A DNA stretch of 50,904 nucleotides. It comes from Lachnospiraceae bacterium. Its GTDB lineage: Bacteria; Bacillota; Clostridia; Lachnospirales; Lachnospiraceae. The stretch spans positions 1-50,904 of the forward strand of contig JAJPWX010000095.1 in assembly GCA_021205755.1 (NCBI GenBank), read 5' to 3'. Position numbers and translations under genes: made by a program. Shown here piece by piece: positions 33,389 through 43,381 of this stretch. How positions within the stretch are numbered: position 1 is the stretch's first letter; each line of letters begins with the position of its first letter. The notes below the pieces were generated by a model. It was not told the origin of the DNA and did no database searches. It saw only the letters and a program-made list of their open reading frames with translations.

Positions 33389-34216
33389 ATGGCGGATAAG
33401 AACATTATTTACTATTATTCCGGCTCCGGCAACAGCCTCTCCGTGGCAAAGCATGTCGGCAGGAAGCTGGGAAACACTGATATTGTGTCGGTCTATAAGC
33501 TGCGTGATAATGCAGTGGTTCCTGCAGATTACGCGCGGGTCGGCATCGTGACCGCTACGTGGTTCGTCCGTCCGCCGCGGATTGTAAGGGAGGTCTGCGA
33601 AAAGCTCATGCTCTCCCGGTCGCAGAAGGTATTTATCATTGCAACCTGCGGCGGCTATGACGGCTATGTCTGTATTGACCTGAAAGCAATCCTGCAGCCC
33701 AAAACGGATTTCCCGATTCAGACATTCATGCTGCCGATGCCGCCCAATCATATCGTAGGTTTTTCACCGATGCCGGACTGGATCGTCCATATCTATTTAA
33801 AGCATGAAAAGAAAGCATCTGTGAAAATAGCGGAGAAGATTAAAACAGACCAGCCAACAAAGAACCGGAAAGGACTCAACCGCAGGGTGCTTTCCTGGGC
33901 ATCGAAAACCTTTAACGGCTGGCTGGGCGTCGACCGCGATTCGACAGAAGGCGGATTTTATACAACGGATGCCTGTACAAAATGCGGCACCTGTGAGAAA
34001 CTGTGTAAGAATGGAAACATCCTTCTGACGGAAGACGGCGTGGTCTGGGGACATGACTGCCAGCAGTGCATGGCATGCATCATGTGGTGCCCGAACCACG
34101 CCATCCGCCATCCCAACGTGCCGGAAAAACGCAGACGTTATCAAAATCCGAATATCCGGCTGAAGGATATGACGCATTCCAGATTCCATGTAGGAGGAGA
34201 TGGAAGAGAGAAGTGA
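33389..34216 (+). CDS. EFR1-type flavodoxin/ferredoxin protein
   Basis: A 275-residue protein with TGGAGGAAAA before the ATG. The N-terminal ~150 residues are flavodoxin-like, with the phosphate-binding loop YSGSGNSLSVAK at the start. The C-terminal part holds two [4Fe-4S] motifs, CTKCGTCEKLC and CQQCMACIMWCP. This is the EFR1 family layout frequent in gut Clostridia; its members are presumed electron carriers, but partners are mostly unknown. The closeness of nitroreductase-like genes downstream suggests a redox or detoxification set under the divergent TetR regulator. Confidence 0.88.
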   Translation: MADKNIIYYYSGSGNSLSVAKHVGRKLGNTDIVSVYKLRDNAVVPADYARVGIVTATWFVRPPRIVREVCEKLMLSRSQKVFIIATCGGYDGYVCIDLKAILQPKTDFPIQTFMLPMPPNHIVGFSPMPDWIVHIYLKHEKKASVKIAEKIKTDQPTKNRKGLNRRVLSWASKTFNGWLGVDRDSTEGGFYTTDACTKCGTCEKLCKNGNILLTEDGVVWGHDCQQCMACIMWCPNHAIRHPNVPEKRRRYQNPNIRLKDMTHSRFHVGGDGREK

Positions 34217-34300
34217 TACCTGATGTAACTGCGAAGATACTAAATGATCAAGCTCATTAAGTTCTGATGCAGGAAACCACAGCAAAAAAAGGAGGTCATT

Positions 34301-34369
34301 ATGACATTACAGGAGGCAATGAACGCATGGCACAAAGTGAGCAAATACACGGATAAGCCGCTGAATTGA
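34301..34369 (+). pseudogene. Nitroreductase N-terminal remnant
   Basis: A 22-codon frame with a perfect AGGAGGT site four bases before the ATG, reading MTLQEAMNAWHKVSKYTDKP then LN and a stop. This closely matches the conserved opening of nitroreductase family proteins (LQEAM-x-R-HSVR-x-Y-x-DKP). No continuation of the fold is visible in any frame up to 34431. It looks like the preserved start of a nitroreductase gene whose body has been deleted, rather than a short peptide gene, though expression of the 22-mer cannot be excluded. Confidence 0.65.
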
Positions 34370-34431
34370 TAACAGATAAGGATGGCGCTTAATGGACAAC
34401 TGGTCAGTGTCTGCTAAGCGTCTCATCATAT

Positions 34432-34767
34432 ATGGGAGAATATGAAGTGAAAATGCTATGGGACATTTTTAAGGCCTGGCTCAAATGGCGAAAGGACTGG
34501 GACTCTCTGTGCAATCGCTGTGGAAAATGCTGTTATTCACGATCAGCCTGGGCGAAAGGAAAAGTGGCTATTCACTATGACAGCCCGTGTGAAAATCTGG
34601 ATGTGGAAACACATCTATGCAGAATATATAAAGACCGATTCCGTAAATGCAATCATTGCGGGAAGGTCAATTTATTCGTGGCATTGTTTCATCCTACTTT
34701 GCCAAATGACTGTGCTTACAGGCAGACATTTCGGCTGTGGGAAAAAGATGCGAATAGAAATCTTTAA
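34432..34767 (+). CDS. Cysteine-cluster (YkgJ/YcgN-like) protein
   Basis: A 111-residue protein, or 106 from a GTG at 34447 that has GGGAG eight bases upstream and is the better-supported start. The cysteine pattern CNRCGKCC, then C near SPCENLD, HLC, KC-NHC and a late DCAY is that of the YkgJ zinc- or iron-chelating cysteine-cluster family. Proteins of this family are thought to bind a metal or Fe-S centre; no enzyme activity is established. It lies between the nitroreductase remnant and the exported nitroreductase-like gene, 18 bases before the latter. Confidence 0.75.
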   Translation: MGEYEVKMLWDIFKAWLKWRKDWDSLCNRCGKCCYSRSAWAKGKVAIHYDSPCENLDVETHLCRIYKDRFRKCNHCGKVNLFVALFHPTLPNDCAYRQTFRLWEKDANRNL

Positions 34768-34785
34768 TCAGGAGGCAATAATTTT

Positions 34786-35727
34786 ATGAAAAAAAATAAT
34801 AATAGTCTGTCAGCTGTCTGCATGAGAACCGCGTTTATAGTATCGTTCCTTGCAATTTTCCTTACATGGTGTCCTGCATTGACTGTGAAAGCGGAGGAGT
34901 CAGGCGGAGCCGGGGAAAGTGAAGCAATAGAAATGGAAACGGAAACAGAAGAAAACGAGACAGATGATCAGAGCGTTGCGGAACAGGTTGAGGAGTTCAT
35001 TAATTCTTTCCAGGAGGAGAGCGCAGAGAATCAGTCTGAGGATGCCCTTAGCTCTTATCTGGCAAAAGAATTATTGAATAACCAGGACTTTATGGAACAG
35101 ATCGAAGATTCGATCGGCTCTTATCTGACAAACGAATTCATGGAAAGTGATCAAAGTATTGCAGAATGGATTGAAGAGTATATCAGCCCCCTTCTGACAG
35201 AGGAAAATGAAAAGGGAAATCAGAGTGCGGCGGAACTGGTTTCGGATATACCTACCACGCAATACTTTACAGACGACCCCGTGGCGGATGAGGATATTGA
35301 GATGATCCTGACGGCAGGGATTAATTCACCCAGCGCTATGAACAGTCAGCCCTGGCATTTTTCCGCTGTCACTGACACAACTGTGCTGCAGCAGGTTTCA
35401 GATGATACGGGCGCCGATATTGCAGACGCACCTTTGGCAATCATAGTTTCCTGTGCAGAAGGCTCGGAACTGGATGCAGGACTTGCATGTCAGACGATGT
35501 CGATTGAAGCCCAGCTCCTGGGGTATGGCTCAAAGATTATTTCATCTCCCGCAGATATATTGAACGGAGAGGAATACAGGGAGCTGATGGGAGTTCCAGA
35601 GGATTATTCTGTCGTAGCGGTTCTGCTGGTCGGTTATGAGGACACATCCCTGGATGAAGATGCGGATGGCAATACATCAGCGACCGCGAGGAATTCCATG
35701 GATGAACTGGTTACTCTGGTAGAGTAG
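34786..35727 (+). CDS. Exported nitroreductase-like protein
   Basis: A 313-residue protein with AGGAGG before the ATG. A signal peptide is clear: MKKNNN, a long hydrophobic core and a likely cut after LTVKA. Residues ~37-165 are very acidic (E, D, Q, S) with loose repeats, seen as QSVAEQVEEFI and QSIAEWIEEYI. The C-terminal half (~170-305) matches the nitroreductase fold, with INSPSAMNSQPWHF corresponding to the FMN-binding APSAMNRQPW motif, then DAPLAIIV and AQLLGYGS. Nitroreductases are normally cytosolic FMN enzymes using NAD(P)H, so an exported form is odd. It may bind FMN outside or act as a binding protein. No lipobox is seen. Confidence 0.78.
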   Translation: MKKNNNSLSAVCMRTAFIVSFLAIFLTWCPALTVKAEESGGAGESEAIEMETETEENETDDQSVAEQVEEFINSFQEESAENQSEDALSSYLAKELLNNQDFMEQIEDSIGSYLTNEFMESDQSIAEWIEEYISPLLTEENEKGNQSAAELVSDIPTTQYFTDDPVADEDIEMILTAGINSPSAMNSQPWHFSAVTDTTVLQQVSDDTGADIADAPLAIIVSCAEGSELDAGLACQTMSIEAQLLGYGSKIISSPADILNGEEYRELMGVPEDYSVVAVLLVGYEDTSLDEDADGNTSATARNSMDELVTLVE

Positions 35728-35828
35728 CCAACAGGCGTTTCAGCTTTATGAATGACGGAGGCAGCAAATTACCAAAAATCTATCGGAAGGACAGCTGCAG
35801 AACCTAAATCTAAAAAAAGAATAAATTA

Positions 35829-35870
35829 TTAGCAACCGAACTTGACGAGTGCTAACAAGTGTGCTATATT
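35829..35870 (+). promoter_or_regulatory. groES promoter with CIRCE element
   Basis: The CIRCE operator for HrcA lies at 35829-35855: left arm TTAGCAACC, 9-base spacer, right arm GAGTGCTAA. The right arm is perfect; the left differs from TTAGCACTC at its inner three bases. It overlaps the -35 TTGACG (35842-35847), which is 17 bases from the -10 TATATT (35865-35870). Heat or misfolding stress should relieve HrcA repression of groESL. Confidence 0.85.
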
Positions 35871-35992
35871 TCGTATAACAAACGAACGACACCTGAGAGA
35901 AGTTATAAATGCAAAACAATCATGCCATGTATTTCGTTTTGCACGAAAAATCCCATAGGCGCATGCACAAAAGAACAAGGAGGAAAACCCTT

Positions 35993-36280
35993 ATGAAGTT
36001 AGTACCATTAGCAGACAGAGTCGTGCTGAAACAGCGCGAGGCAGAAGAAACTACAAAGTCGGGTATCATCCTGATGTCCGGATCACAGGAAAAACCGCAG
36101 GAGGCGGAAGTCATCGCAGTCGGGCCGGGCGGTCTTGTGGATGGTAAGGAAGTAAAGATGACGGTGAAGCCGGGAGATACGGTTATTTATTCCAAATATT
36201 CCGGTACAGAAGTAAAGCTTGGTGAGGACGAATACATCATTGTAAAGCAGAGCGATATTCTTGCTCTGGTGGAAGCATGA
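35993..36280 (+). CDS. groES: Co-chaperonin GroES
   Basis: A 95-residue co-chaperonin starting MKLVPLADRVVLKQ. ATG 35993 has AAGGAGG nine bases upstream; the frame is open from 35909, but that part precedes this site and has no GroES similarity. The mobile loop TTKSGIILMSGSQEKPQ and the roof segment VGPGG are present. Seven subunits cap the GroEL ring in the cytosol. The gene follows the CIRCE promoter and is 42 bases before groEL, so the pair forms the usual HrcA-controlled operon. Confidence 0.97.
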   Translation: MKLVPLADRVVLKQREAEETTKSGIILMSGSQEKPQEAEVIAVGPGGLVDGKEVKMTVKPGDTVIYSKYSGTEVKLGEDEYIIVKQSDILALVEA

Positions 36281-36319
36281 TCATATAAATATGGAAGCAG
36301 TTGCTAAGGAGGCAGTTGA

Positions 36320-37942
<1,623 letters not shown>

Positions 37943-37975
37943 ATTGCGTAGCTGCAAAACGCAGTTAAAAAATGG

Positions 37976-38010
37976 AAAACCGCAGAAAAGGCAAGGCTCT
38001 GCGGTTTTTT
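37976..38010 (+). terminator. Rho-independent terminator of groESL
   Basis: Perfect 11-bp arms AAAACCGCAGA (37976-37986) and TCTGCGGTTTT (37998-38008), ending in TTTTTT. The A-run on the 5' side makes it potentially bidirectional. Confidence 0.93.
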
Positions 38011-38045
38011 CATTTATATGCGCAGAAATATGAAGGGAGACGGCT

Positions 38046-40325
38046 ATGATTATTGTTCCTTATTATAATATTGTGATTGTTCCGGAGATAAATCTTTATT
38101 TTGACGGAAAATATTTTCATGAGGTAACGCAGGCAATCGGAGAACAGGGACAGAATGTAGTGTTTCTGATGTTGAAAGAGGATAAAACACGCGAAGACAT
38201 GCGGCCGGATGATTTTTATCCGATTGGTATAACCGGTACGATTGAGGCAGTTGACAAAGAAGGAAACGTGAAAATCAAAACAGGCAGCCGTGTCAATATG
38301 GATTCAATCGACGTTGTGGATGGGAAGATAGAAGTGACGCTGAGCAAACGTCAGGATATTGAGGATTTGGATCCGGAAGAGGCTGCGAAACGTTTTGACA
38401 ATGCCAGGACGGCTTTTATTCAGAGTATACAGAACACACAGAATATGCAGTTTAGCCTGCTTGCGCATAATTATATACAGCAGTGGGACTCTTTGGGAGA
38501 AATGACCGCGGCAATGTCCTATCAGCTGGCGATTTCAAACGAAGAAAAGTATCAGATTCTGGCGGCTGATACGCTTTCTGAGCGGACGGAGCGCATGGAA
38601 CAGGCGATTTATCAGTACATAGAGGCGGAAAAGGTAAAGAAGGAAGCGGCCGCAGCACAGCAGAGCCAGAATGAAAAGGTTTACCGTGAGCAGGCGATTA
38701 AGAAGCAGATCGAATTTCTGCAAAATGAACTGGATGAGATGCATCCGGAAAATATTTCCGATGTGCGGAAATTTGAAAAGAAAATTGAAGAGTCCGGGAT
38801 GAATGAGACAGCCCATGCCGAAGCGTTAAAAGTTCTGAATCGCATGAAGCAGGAGGGACAGGACAGCCATGAATACGGGATGCTGTATGATTATCTTGAT
38901 TTTGTGACCACACTTTCCTGGAAAAAGGAAGAAATGCAGCCAGTGGATTTAAAGGAAGCGCGAAAAATCCTTGATGCGGATCATTTTGGCCTTGAGAAGG
39001 TAAAACGCAGGATCGTGCAGCAGCTGGCGGTGATGACACTGAATCAAAAGCAGTCCGGATCTATTTTGCTTTTCGTCGGCGCTCCCGGCACAGGGAAAAC
39101 GAGCATTGGACAGAGCATTGCGAAGGCACTGGGCAGGGAGTATGTGCGGGTGAGCCTTGGCGGCATCCGCGACGAGGCGGAAATCCGCGGACACCGCCGC
39201 ACGTATGTCGGGGCCATGCCTGGCAGAATCATGGAAGGGATCAAACGGAGCGGTGTATCGAACCCGGTGGTGGTGCTGGATGAGGTGGACAAGCTGGCAA
39301 AGGATTATGGCGGTGATCCGTCGAGCGCATTATTGGAAGTCCTTGATCCGGAGCAGAACAGTACCTTTACCGACCACTATATGAACGTGCCGTATGATCT
39401 CTCTGACGTGTTGTTTGTCTGCACGGCAAATACTACGGATACCATTCAGGAACCGCTGCTGAATCGCATGGAGGTCATTCAGTTCCCAGGGTATACGGCT
39501 TCGGAAAAATTCCAGATCGCGAAACGGCATCTGTTGCCGCGGGCAATGGAAGAAATGGGTATTCATCAGGAAAAACTGAAGGTTTCCGATGCCGCGCTGC
39601 GCACGATCATTTCCGATTATACAATGGAAGCAGGCGTACGCGGCCTGAAAAAGCGGCTGGATACCCTTTGCCGTACAGCGGCTGTCCATCTGGTAGAAGG
39701 AAATAGCCGGCGTATATCGGTTGCACCCGGTCAGCTGCAGAAATATCTGGATATGAAACCTCTTCTGCACGACCATATGCTGGAGCAGAAACAGCCTGGC
39801 GTGGTGACCGGTCTTGCCTGGACACAGGCGGGCGGCGAGATTTTGTTTATCGAAGCTCTTTTTACCAAAGGGAAGGGAAACGTAATTATCACGGGACAGC
39901 TCGGCGACGTTATGAAAGAATCTGTGCAGATTGCGGTCAGCCTTGCGAAGAGCAGATTCCCGGAAAAAGCGGAATTATTTGAGAAAAATGATCTGCATAT
40001 TCATGTCCCGTCCGGAGCCGTTCCAAAGGATGGACCGTCAGCCGGGATTACTCTGACCACTGCAATCATTTCTCTTGTAACCGGAAAAGCGGTTTCTTCA
40101 GAGATCGCGATGACGGGGGAGGTGTCCCTGCGCGGATGTGTGATGCCGATCGGAGGGCTGCCTGAGAAACTCATGGCTGCGGTACGGGCAGGCATTAAGA
40201 AAGTCTTTATCCCGGTGGAAAATGAAAATGACCTTGATGAAGTACCTTTGGAAGTAAAGAAAAGCCTGGAAATTATTTCAGTACACAAAGTGTCAGAGGT
40301 GCTGGAAAAAACAGGCTTGTGCTGA
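38046..40325 (+). CDS. lon: ATP-dependent Lon protease
   Basis: A 759-residue Lon with AAGGGAGACGG before the ATG. It has an N-terminal LON substrate-binding domain (about 1-200), a coiled helical part (about 205-300), and AAA+ with Walker A GAPGTGKT (residues 345-352) and Walker B VVVLDEVDKL. The C-terminal S16 protease domain carries the catalytic dyad Ser665 (DGPSAG) and Lys708 (GGLPEKLMAA); their 43-residue spacing equals that of E. coli Lon. It degrades misfolded and regulatory proteins in the cytosol. Only 36 bases separate its start from the groESL terminator. A remnant of a second copy of its 3' end lies at 43307-43381. Confidence 0.96.
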   Translation: MIIVPYYNIVIVPEINLYFDGKYFHEVTQAIGEQGQNVVFLMLKEDKTREDMRPDDFYPIGITGTIEAVDKEGNVKIKTGSRVNMDSIDVVDGKIEVTLSKRQDIEDLDPEEAAKRFDNARTAFIQSIQNTQNMQFSLLAHNYIQQWDSLGEMTAAMSYQLAISNEEKYQILAADTLSERTERMEQAIYQYIEAEKVKKEAAAAQQSQNEKVYREQAIKKQIEFLQNELDEMHPENISDVRKFEKKIEESGMNETAHAEALKVLNRMKQEGQDSHEYGMLYDYLDFVTTLSWKKEEMQPVDLKEARKILDADHFGLEKVKRRIVQQLAVMTLNQKQSGSILLFVGAPGTGKTSIGQSIAKALGREYVRVSLGGIRDEAEIRGHRRTYVGAMPGRIMEGIKRSGVSNPVVVLDEVDKLAKDYGGDPSSALLEVLDPEQNSTFTDHYMNVPYDLSDVLFVCTANTTDTIQEPLLNRMEVIQFPGYTASEKFQIAKRHLLPRAMEEMGIHQEKLKVSDAALRTIISDYTMEAGVRGLKKRLDTLCRTAAVHLVEGNSRRISVAPGQLQKYLDMKPLLHDHMLEQKQPGVVTGLAWTQAGGEILFIEALFTKGKGNVIITGQLGDVMKESVQIAVSLAKSRFPEKAELFEKNDLHIHVPSGAVPKDGPSAGITLTTAIISLVTGKAVSSEIAMTGEVSLRGCVMPIGGLPEKLMAAVRAGIKKVFIPVENENDLDEVPLEVKKSLEIISVHKVSEVLEKTGLC

Positions 40326-40403
40326 TGCACATATATGAGCCGGCAAGAAGAATGATATCTGGAAATAGAAAGTGCATACTCAAAGCAACTTTCAGGAAAA
40401 CTT

Positions 40404-40455
40404 TTATTAGACTGACGAGGCAAGACTTGACATGAGAAAAAACATACGTTATAAC
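40404..40455 (+). promoter_or_regulatory. Promoter of the GT8 operon, copy of the activase promoter
   Basis: TTGACA (40427-40432), 17-bp spacer, TATAAC (40450-40455), with TTATTAGACTGAC at 40404-40416 and AACATACGTTATAACAC over the -10. All three blocks match 5074-5125 base for base at the same spacing; the bases between them differ. No terminator was recognised after lon, so some read-through is also possible. Confidence 0.8.
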
Positions 40456-40530
40456 ACACATGTAACGAAAGCCTTTCGTTTGGGATAAGTGGATACAGGT
40501 ATTTTCAGATTTTGAAAGGATGACGATAGT

Positions 40531-41499
40531 ATGGAACAAACAGTACTTCCCATTTTTTTTACAACTGACGAGAGCTATGCCCCCTGGCTGGATTGCGCGA
40601 TTCGTTCAATGGAGGAGAACGCATCCGAAGCCTATACGTATCAAATCAATGTCCTGCATCAGAATTTATCGGAGGAGAGTCAGAGAAGAATCGCTTCGGG
40701 AGTACATGCCCCCTTTGAAATTCGCTTTATTCCGATGGAAAATGAATTGGCAGGAATTACCGACCGGACGGAAAATCGCCTGCGGTGCGATTATTTTACA
40801 TTAACGATTTACTTTCGGCTGTTTATCGCTGACCGCTTTCCAGAGTATGACAAGGGCATTTATCTGGATAGTGATATTGTAGTGCCCGGTGATATTTCCG
40901 AACTGTATCGGGTGGAATTGGGAGATAACATCATCGGAGCCTGTGCGGATCGTTCCATCACGCAGGTTCCCGAGCTGGTGGAGTATGTAGAAAATGCAGT
41001 TGGGGTACCGATTGACCGATATATCAATTCCGGCATTCTGCTGATGAATCTGAAAAAGATGCGGGAAACAGGGTTCTGCGATCATTTTCTTCATTTGCTG
41101 CACACCTTCCATTTTGACTGTCTTGCTCCTGATCAGGATTACATCAATGCGATGTGCAGCGGTAAAATTGTCTATCTGGATGAGACGTGGGATGCGATGC
41201 CGCCGATGGGTGGAAAAGAAGCGGAAGTGCTCCAGAATCCGAAACTGATTCATTACAATCTGTTTCAGAAACCATGGTGTTATGACGATATTCCGTATGA
41301 GGAGTATTTCTGGAGCTGTGCAAAAAAATCTCCATTTTACCCGGATATCCTGCGTTTTAAAGAGGATTATTCGGAGGAACAGAAAAAATCAGATCAGGCC
41401 TGTCTGGAAAATATGATTGCAAAAGGGCCTATAGTCTGCCGCCAGGAGGTTACCTTCCGCAAGATGTTTGAAAAAGGGGAACGTATTTGCATAGATTAG
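40531..41499 (+). CDS. Glycosyltransferase family 8
   Basis: A 322-residue glycosyltransferase of the GT8 (LgtC/GspA) type: VLPIFFTTDESYAPWL at the start, the metal-binding D113-S-D115 in YLDSDIV, the INSGILLMNL acceptor-side motif and the later IHYN-x-FQKPW histidine motif. It would transfer glucose or galactose from a UDP-sugar to a lipid or polysaccharide acceptor in the cytosol. AAAGGATG precedes the ATG. It is the first gene of a three-gene unit with an acyltransferase and a second GT8, pointing to glycolipid or cell-envelope glycan synthesis. Confidence 0.92.
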   Translation: MEQTVLPIFFTTDESYAPWLDCAIRSMEENASEAYTYQINVLHQNLSEESQRRIASGVHAPFEIRFIPMENELAGITDRTENRLRCDYFTLTIYFRLFIADRFPEYDKGIYLDSDIVVPGDISELYRVELGDNIIGACADRSITQVPELVEYVENAVGVPIDRYINSGILLMNLKKMRETGFCDHFLHLLHTFHFDCLAPDQDYINAMCSGKIVYLDETWDAMPPMGGKEAEVLQNPKLIHYNLFQKPWCYDDIPYEEYFWSCAKKSPFYPDILRFKEDYSEEQKKSDQACLENMIAKGPIVCRQEVTFRKMFEKGERICID

Positions 41500-41532
41500 T
41501 CACTGGAATCAAAAAAGGGAGAACAGTTACGT

Positions 41533-42399
41533 ATGCTGATTGGCGGAAATAAAGAAAAGGTGATTGCTAATATGAAGGCGGCCGCAGAGCGGGGCGATCT
41601 GAACTGTAAGGTTGAGATGGACGATCCGGTCTTATCACAAGACGAGCGGGAGAAACTCATCCGGCATTATCTGGACAATTATAAGACCCTTGGTTATCGG
41701 TTCTGCAATGTGTGCGCGCGGGCGCTGACCGATACGGCTACCAGATGGCTGAATCGGAATACCAGGATCGAGGGACTGGAAAATATAAAAGAGATTCATG
41801 GAGGCGCGATTGTTACCAGCAACCATTTCAGCCCACTGGATAACACGGCGGTGCGGAAAGCGATGGACCGCGCGGGTTACCGGCGGCTGTTTATCGTCAG
41901 TCAGGAGACGAATCTGGCTATGAAAGGCTGGGTCGGTTTTCTGATGAACCATGAGGACATCATTCCGCTTGTGAAGCATTCCGAGTATTTGCGTAAATAT
42001 TTCGGCCCCATGATTCGGGAGCGGCTGAAACATGGAGATGCTATTTTGATCTATCCGGAGCAGGAGATGTGGTTTCACTATCGGAAGCCGCGTCCGCCGA
42101 AACGGGGCGCATATTACTATGCGGCTGTCAATCATGTTCCGGTCATTTCCTGCTTTGTGGAGATTCGGGATCTGCCGGGCAAAGAAAATGAAGAATTCCA
42201 CAAAACCTGGTATGTGATGCACATTCTCAAACCCATTTATCCGGATCCGGATAAAAGCGCCAGAGAGAACAGCCAGGAAATGATGCGGCAGGATTATCGG
42301 CAGAAAACAGCTGCATATGAACAGGCCTATGGAAAAGCACTTACGTATGACTTTAAGATGGATGATATTGCGGGATGGATTCCGCCATCGAACATGTAG
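41533..42399 (+). CDS. PlsC-like 1-acylglycerol-3-phosphate acyltransferase family protein
   Basis: A 288-residue acyltransferase. The catalytic HX4D motif is in N97-H98-FSPLD103, and the substrate block appears as YPEQEMW near residue 174-179, in place of the usual PEGT. An N-terminal extension of about 70 residues precedes the domain, and no strong membrane helix is seen. PlsC-type enzymes acylate lysophosphatidic acid; relatives in glycan clusters acylate sugars or glycolipids. Placement between two GT8 genes favours an acylated glycolipid or a lipid anchor for the GT8 products, though this is inference. Confidence 0.85.
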   Translation: MLIGGNKEKVIANMKAAAERGDLNCKVEMDDPVLSQDEREKLIRHYLDNYKTLGYRFCNVCARALTDTATRWLNRNTRIEGLENIKEIHGGAIVTSNHFSPLDNTAVRKAMDRAGYRRLFIVSQETNLAMKGWVGFLMNHEDIIPLVKHSEYLRKYFGPMIRERLKHGDAILIYPEQEMWFHYRKPRPPKRGAYYYAAVNHVPVISCFVEIRDLPGKENEEFHKTWYVMHILKPIYPDPDKSARENSQEMMRQDYRQKTAAYEQAYGKALTYDFKMDDIAGWIPPSNM

Positions 42400-42417
42400 G
42401 CATCATCCGGATGATGC
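42400..42417. repeat. Perfect 18-bp palindrome after the acyltransferase gene
   Basis: GCATCATCCGGATGATGC reads the same on both strands and begins one base after the acyltransferase stop. It has no loop in DNA form and no T-run. It may be a protein site or a small RNA hairpin affecting expression of the second GT8 gene. I cannot assign a function. Confidence 0.45.
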
Positions 42418-42486
42418 ATGATGGAGAGATGGTTGAGAAAACAGGAACGGGAATAGCAGAGAAAGCCAAGACGAGGAGAAGCACAC

Positions 42487-43347
42487 ATGAATATTCTGTA
42501 TTGCGGAGATAAAAAGATAGAGGACGGATTGGTGATTTCTGTCCTGTCATTATTGAAAAATGCTTCGGAACCATTGAATATTTTTGTGATGACAATGAAT
42601 CTGACGAATAAGACGGAGCATATTCTGCCAGTTTCCCGGGAAATCATAAGCTATCTGGACGATCGCCTGAAAAAGAAGGATGAGAAGAACTCTGTTGTTC
42701 GTATTGATGCCACGGAGCTGTTTTGCGCTGCGCCGCCGCTGGCGAATATGGAGACGCGTTTTACACCCTGCTGTATGCTGCGGCTGTATGCGGATCAGAT
42801 ACCAGAATTGCCGGATCGAATCCTCTATCTGGACAATGATGTAGTTTGCCGGAAGGATTTTGGAGGATTTTACCATCAGGAATTGGCAGACTGCCAGCTG
42901 GCCGGGGTACCGGACTATTACGGGAAATGGTTTTTCCGGAAGAATCTGTTTCATATGGATTATCTGAATTCCGGTGTGCTGCTGCTAAATCTGGCATGTA
43001 TCCGCGAGACTGGACTGTTTGCGCGGTGCCGCGTTCTCTGCAGTGAAAAAAGAATGTTTATGCCAGACCAGACCGCCATCAATAAACTGGCGGATCATAA
43101 AAAGCTCTGCAGCAGAGCCTATAACGAGCAGCGCAGGCTTCATAAAGAGACTGTATTTCAACACTTTACGACCAGTTTCCGCTTTTTCCCCTGGCTGCAT
43201 ACGCTGACGGTGAAACCATGGCAGATTGACCAGGTACATGAAAAACTGAAGCTGCATGAATATGATGATATTTTGCAGGAATATACTGCTGCAGTCAGTC
43301 TTATGAAAAGCAGGCAGCACGATTGTCCTGATTCCTTTGGAAAATGA
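42487..43347 (+). CDS. Glycosyltransferase family 8, with altered C-terminus
   Basis: A 286-residue GT8 protein with the metal site D116-N-D118 in YLDNDVV, DYLNSGVLLLNL and HFTTSFRFFPW. It opens MNILYCGDKKIEDGL, the usual GT8 nucleotide-binding start. AGACGAGGAGAA precedes the ATG. The last ~14 codons overlap, in another frame, a lon-like sequence (43307-43381), so the natural C-terminus has probably been replaced at a recombination junction. It most likely adds a hexose to the same glycan as the first GT8. Confidence 0.9.
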   Translation: MNILYCGDKKIEDGLVISVLSLLKNASEPLNIFVMTMNLTNKTEHILPVSREIISYLDDRLKKKDEKNSVVRIDATELFCAAPPLANMETRFTPCCMLRLYADQIPELPDRILYLDNDVVCRKDFGGFYHQELADCQLAGVPDYYGKWFFRKNLFHMDYLNSGVLLLNLACIRETGLFARCRVLCSEKRMFMPDQTAINKLADHKKLCSRAYNEQRRLHKETVFQHFTTSFRFFPWLHTLTVKPWQIDQVHEKLKLHEYDDILQEYTAAVSLMKSRQHDCPDSFGK

Positions 43348-43381
43348 AAATGATATTGATGAGGTTCCTTTTGAAGGATAG
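43307..43381 (+). pseudogene. Fragment of a second lon 3' end
   Basis: Read in the frame starting at 43307, the sequence gives KAGSTIVLIPLENENDIDEV, then PFEG and a stop. The intact Lon nearby reads RAGIKKVFIPVENENDLDEV then PLEV at the equivalent place, and the DNA between 43337 and 43376 is also close to that of lon. The fragment has no upstream lon sequence; a stop in its frame (43304-43306) precedes it, and it lies inside the end of the GT8 gene. It is best read as the debris of a duplicated or foreign lon left at a rearrangement point. Confidence 0.75.

Noticed and set aside
42400-42417. 18-bp palindrome as a terminator
   Set aside because: There is no loop and no T-run, and the downstream GT8 gene appears to belong to the same unit.
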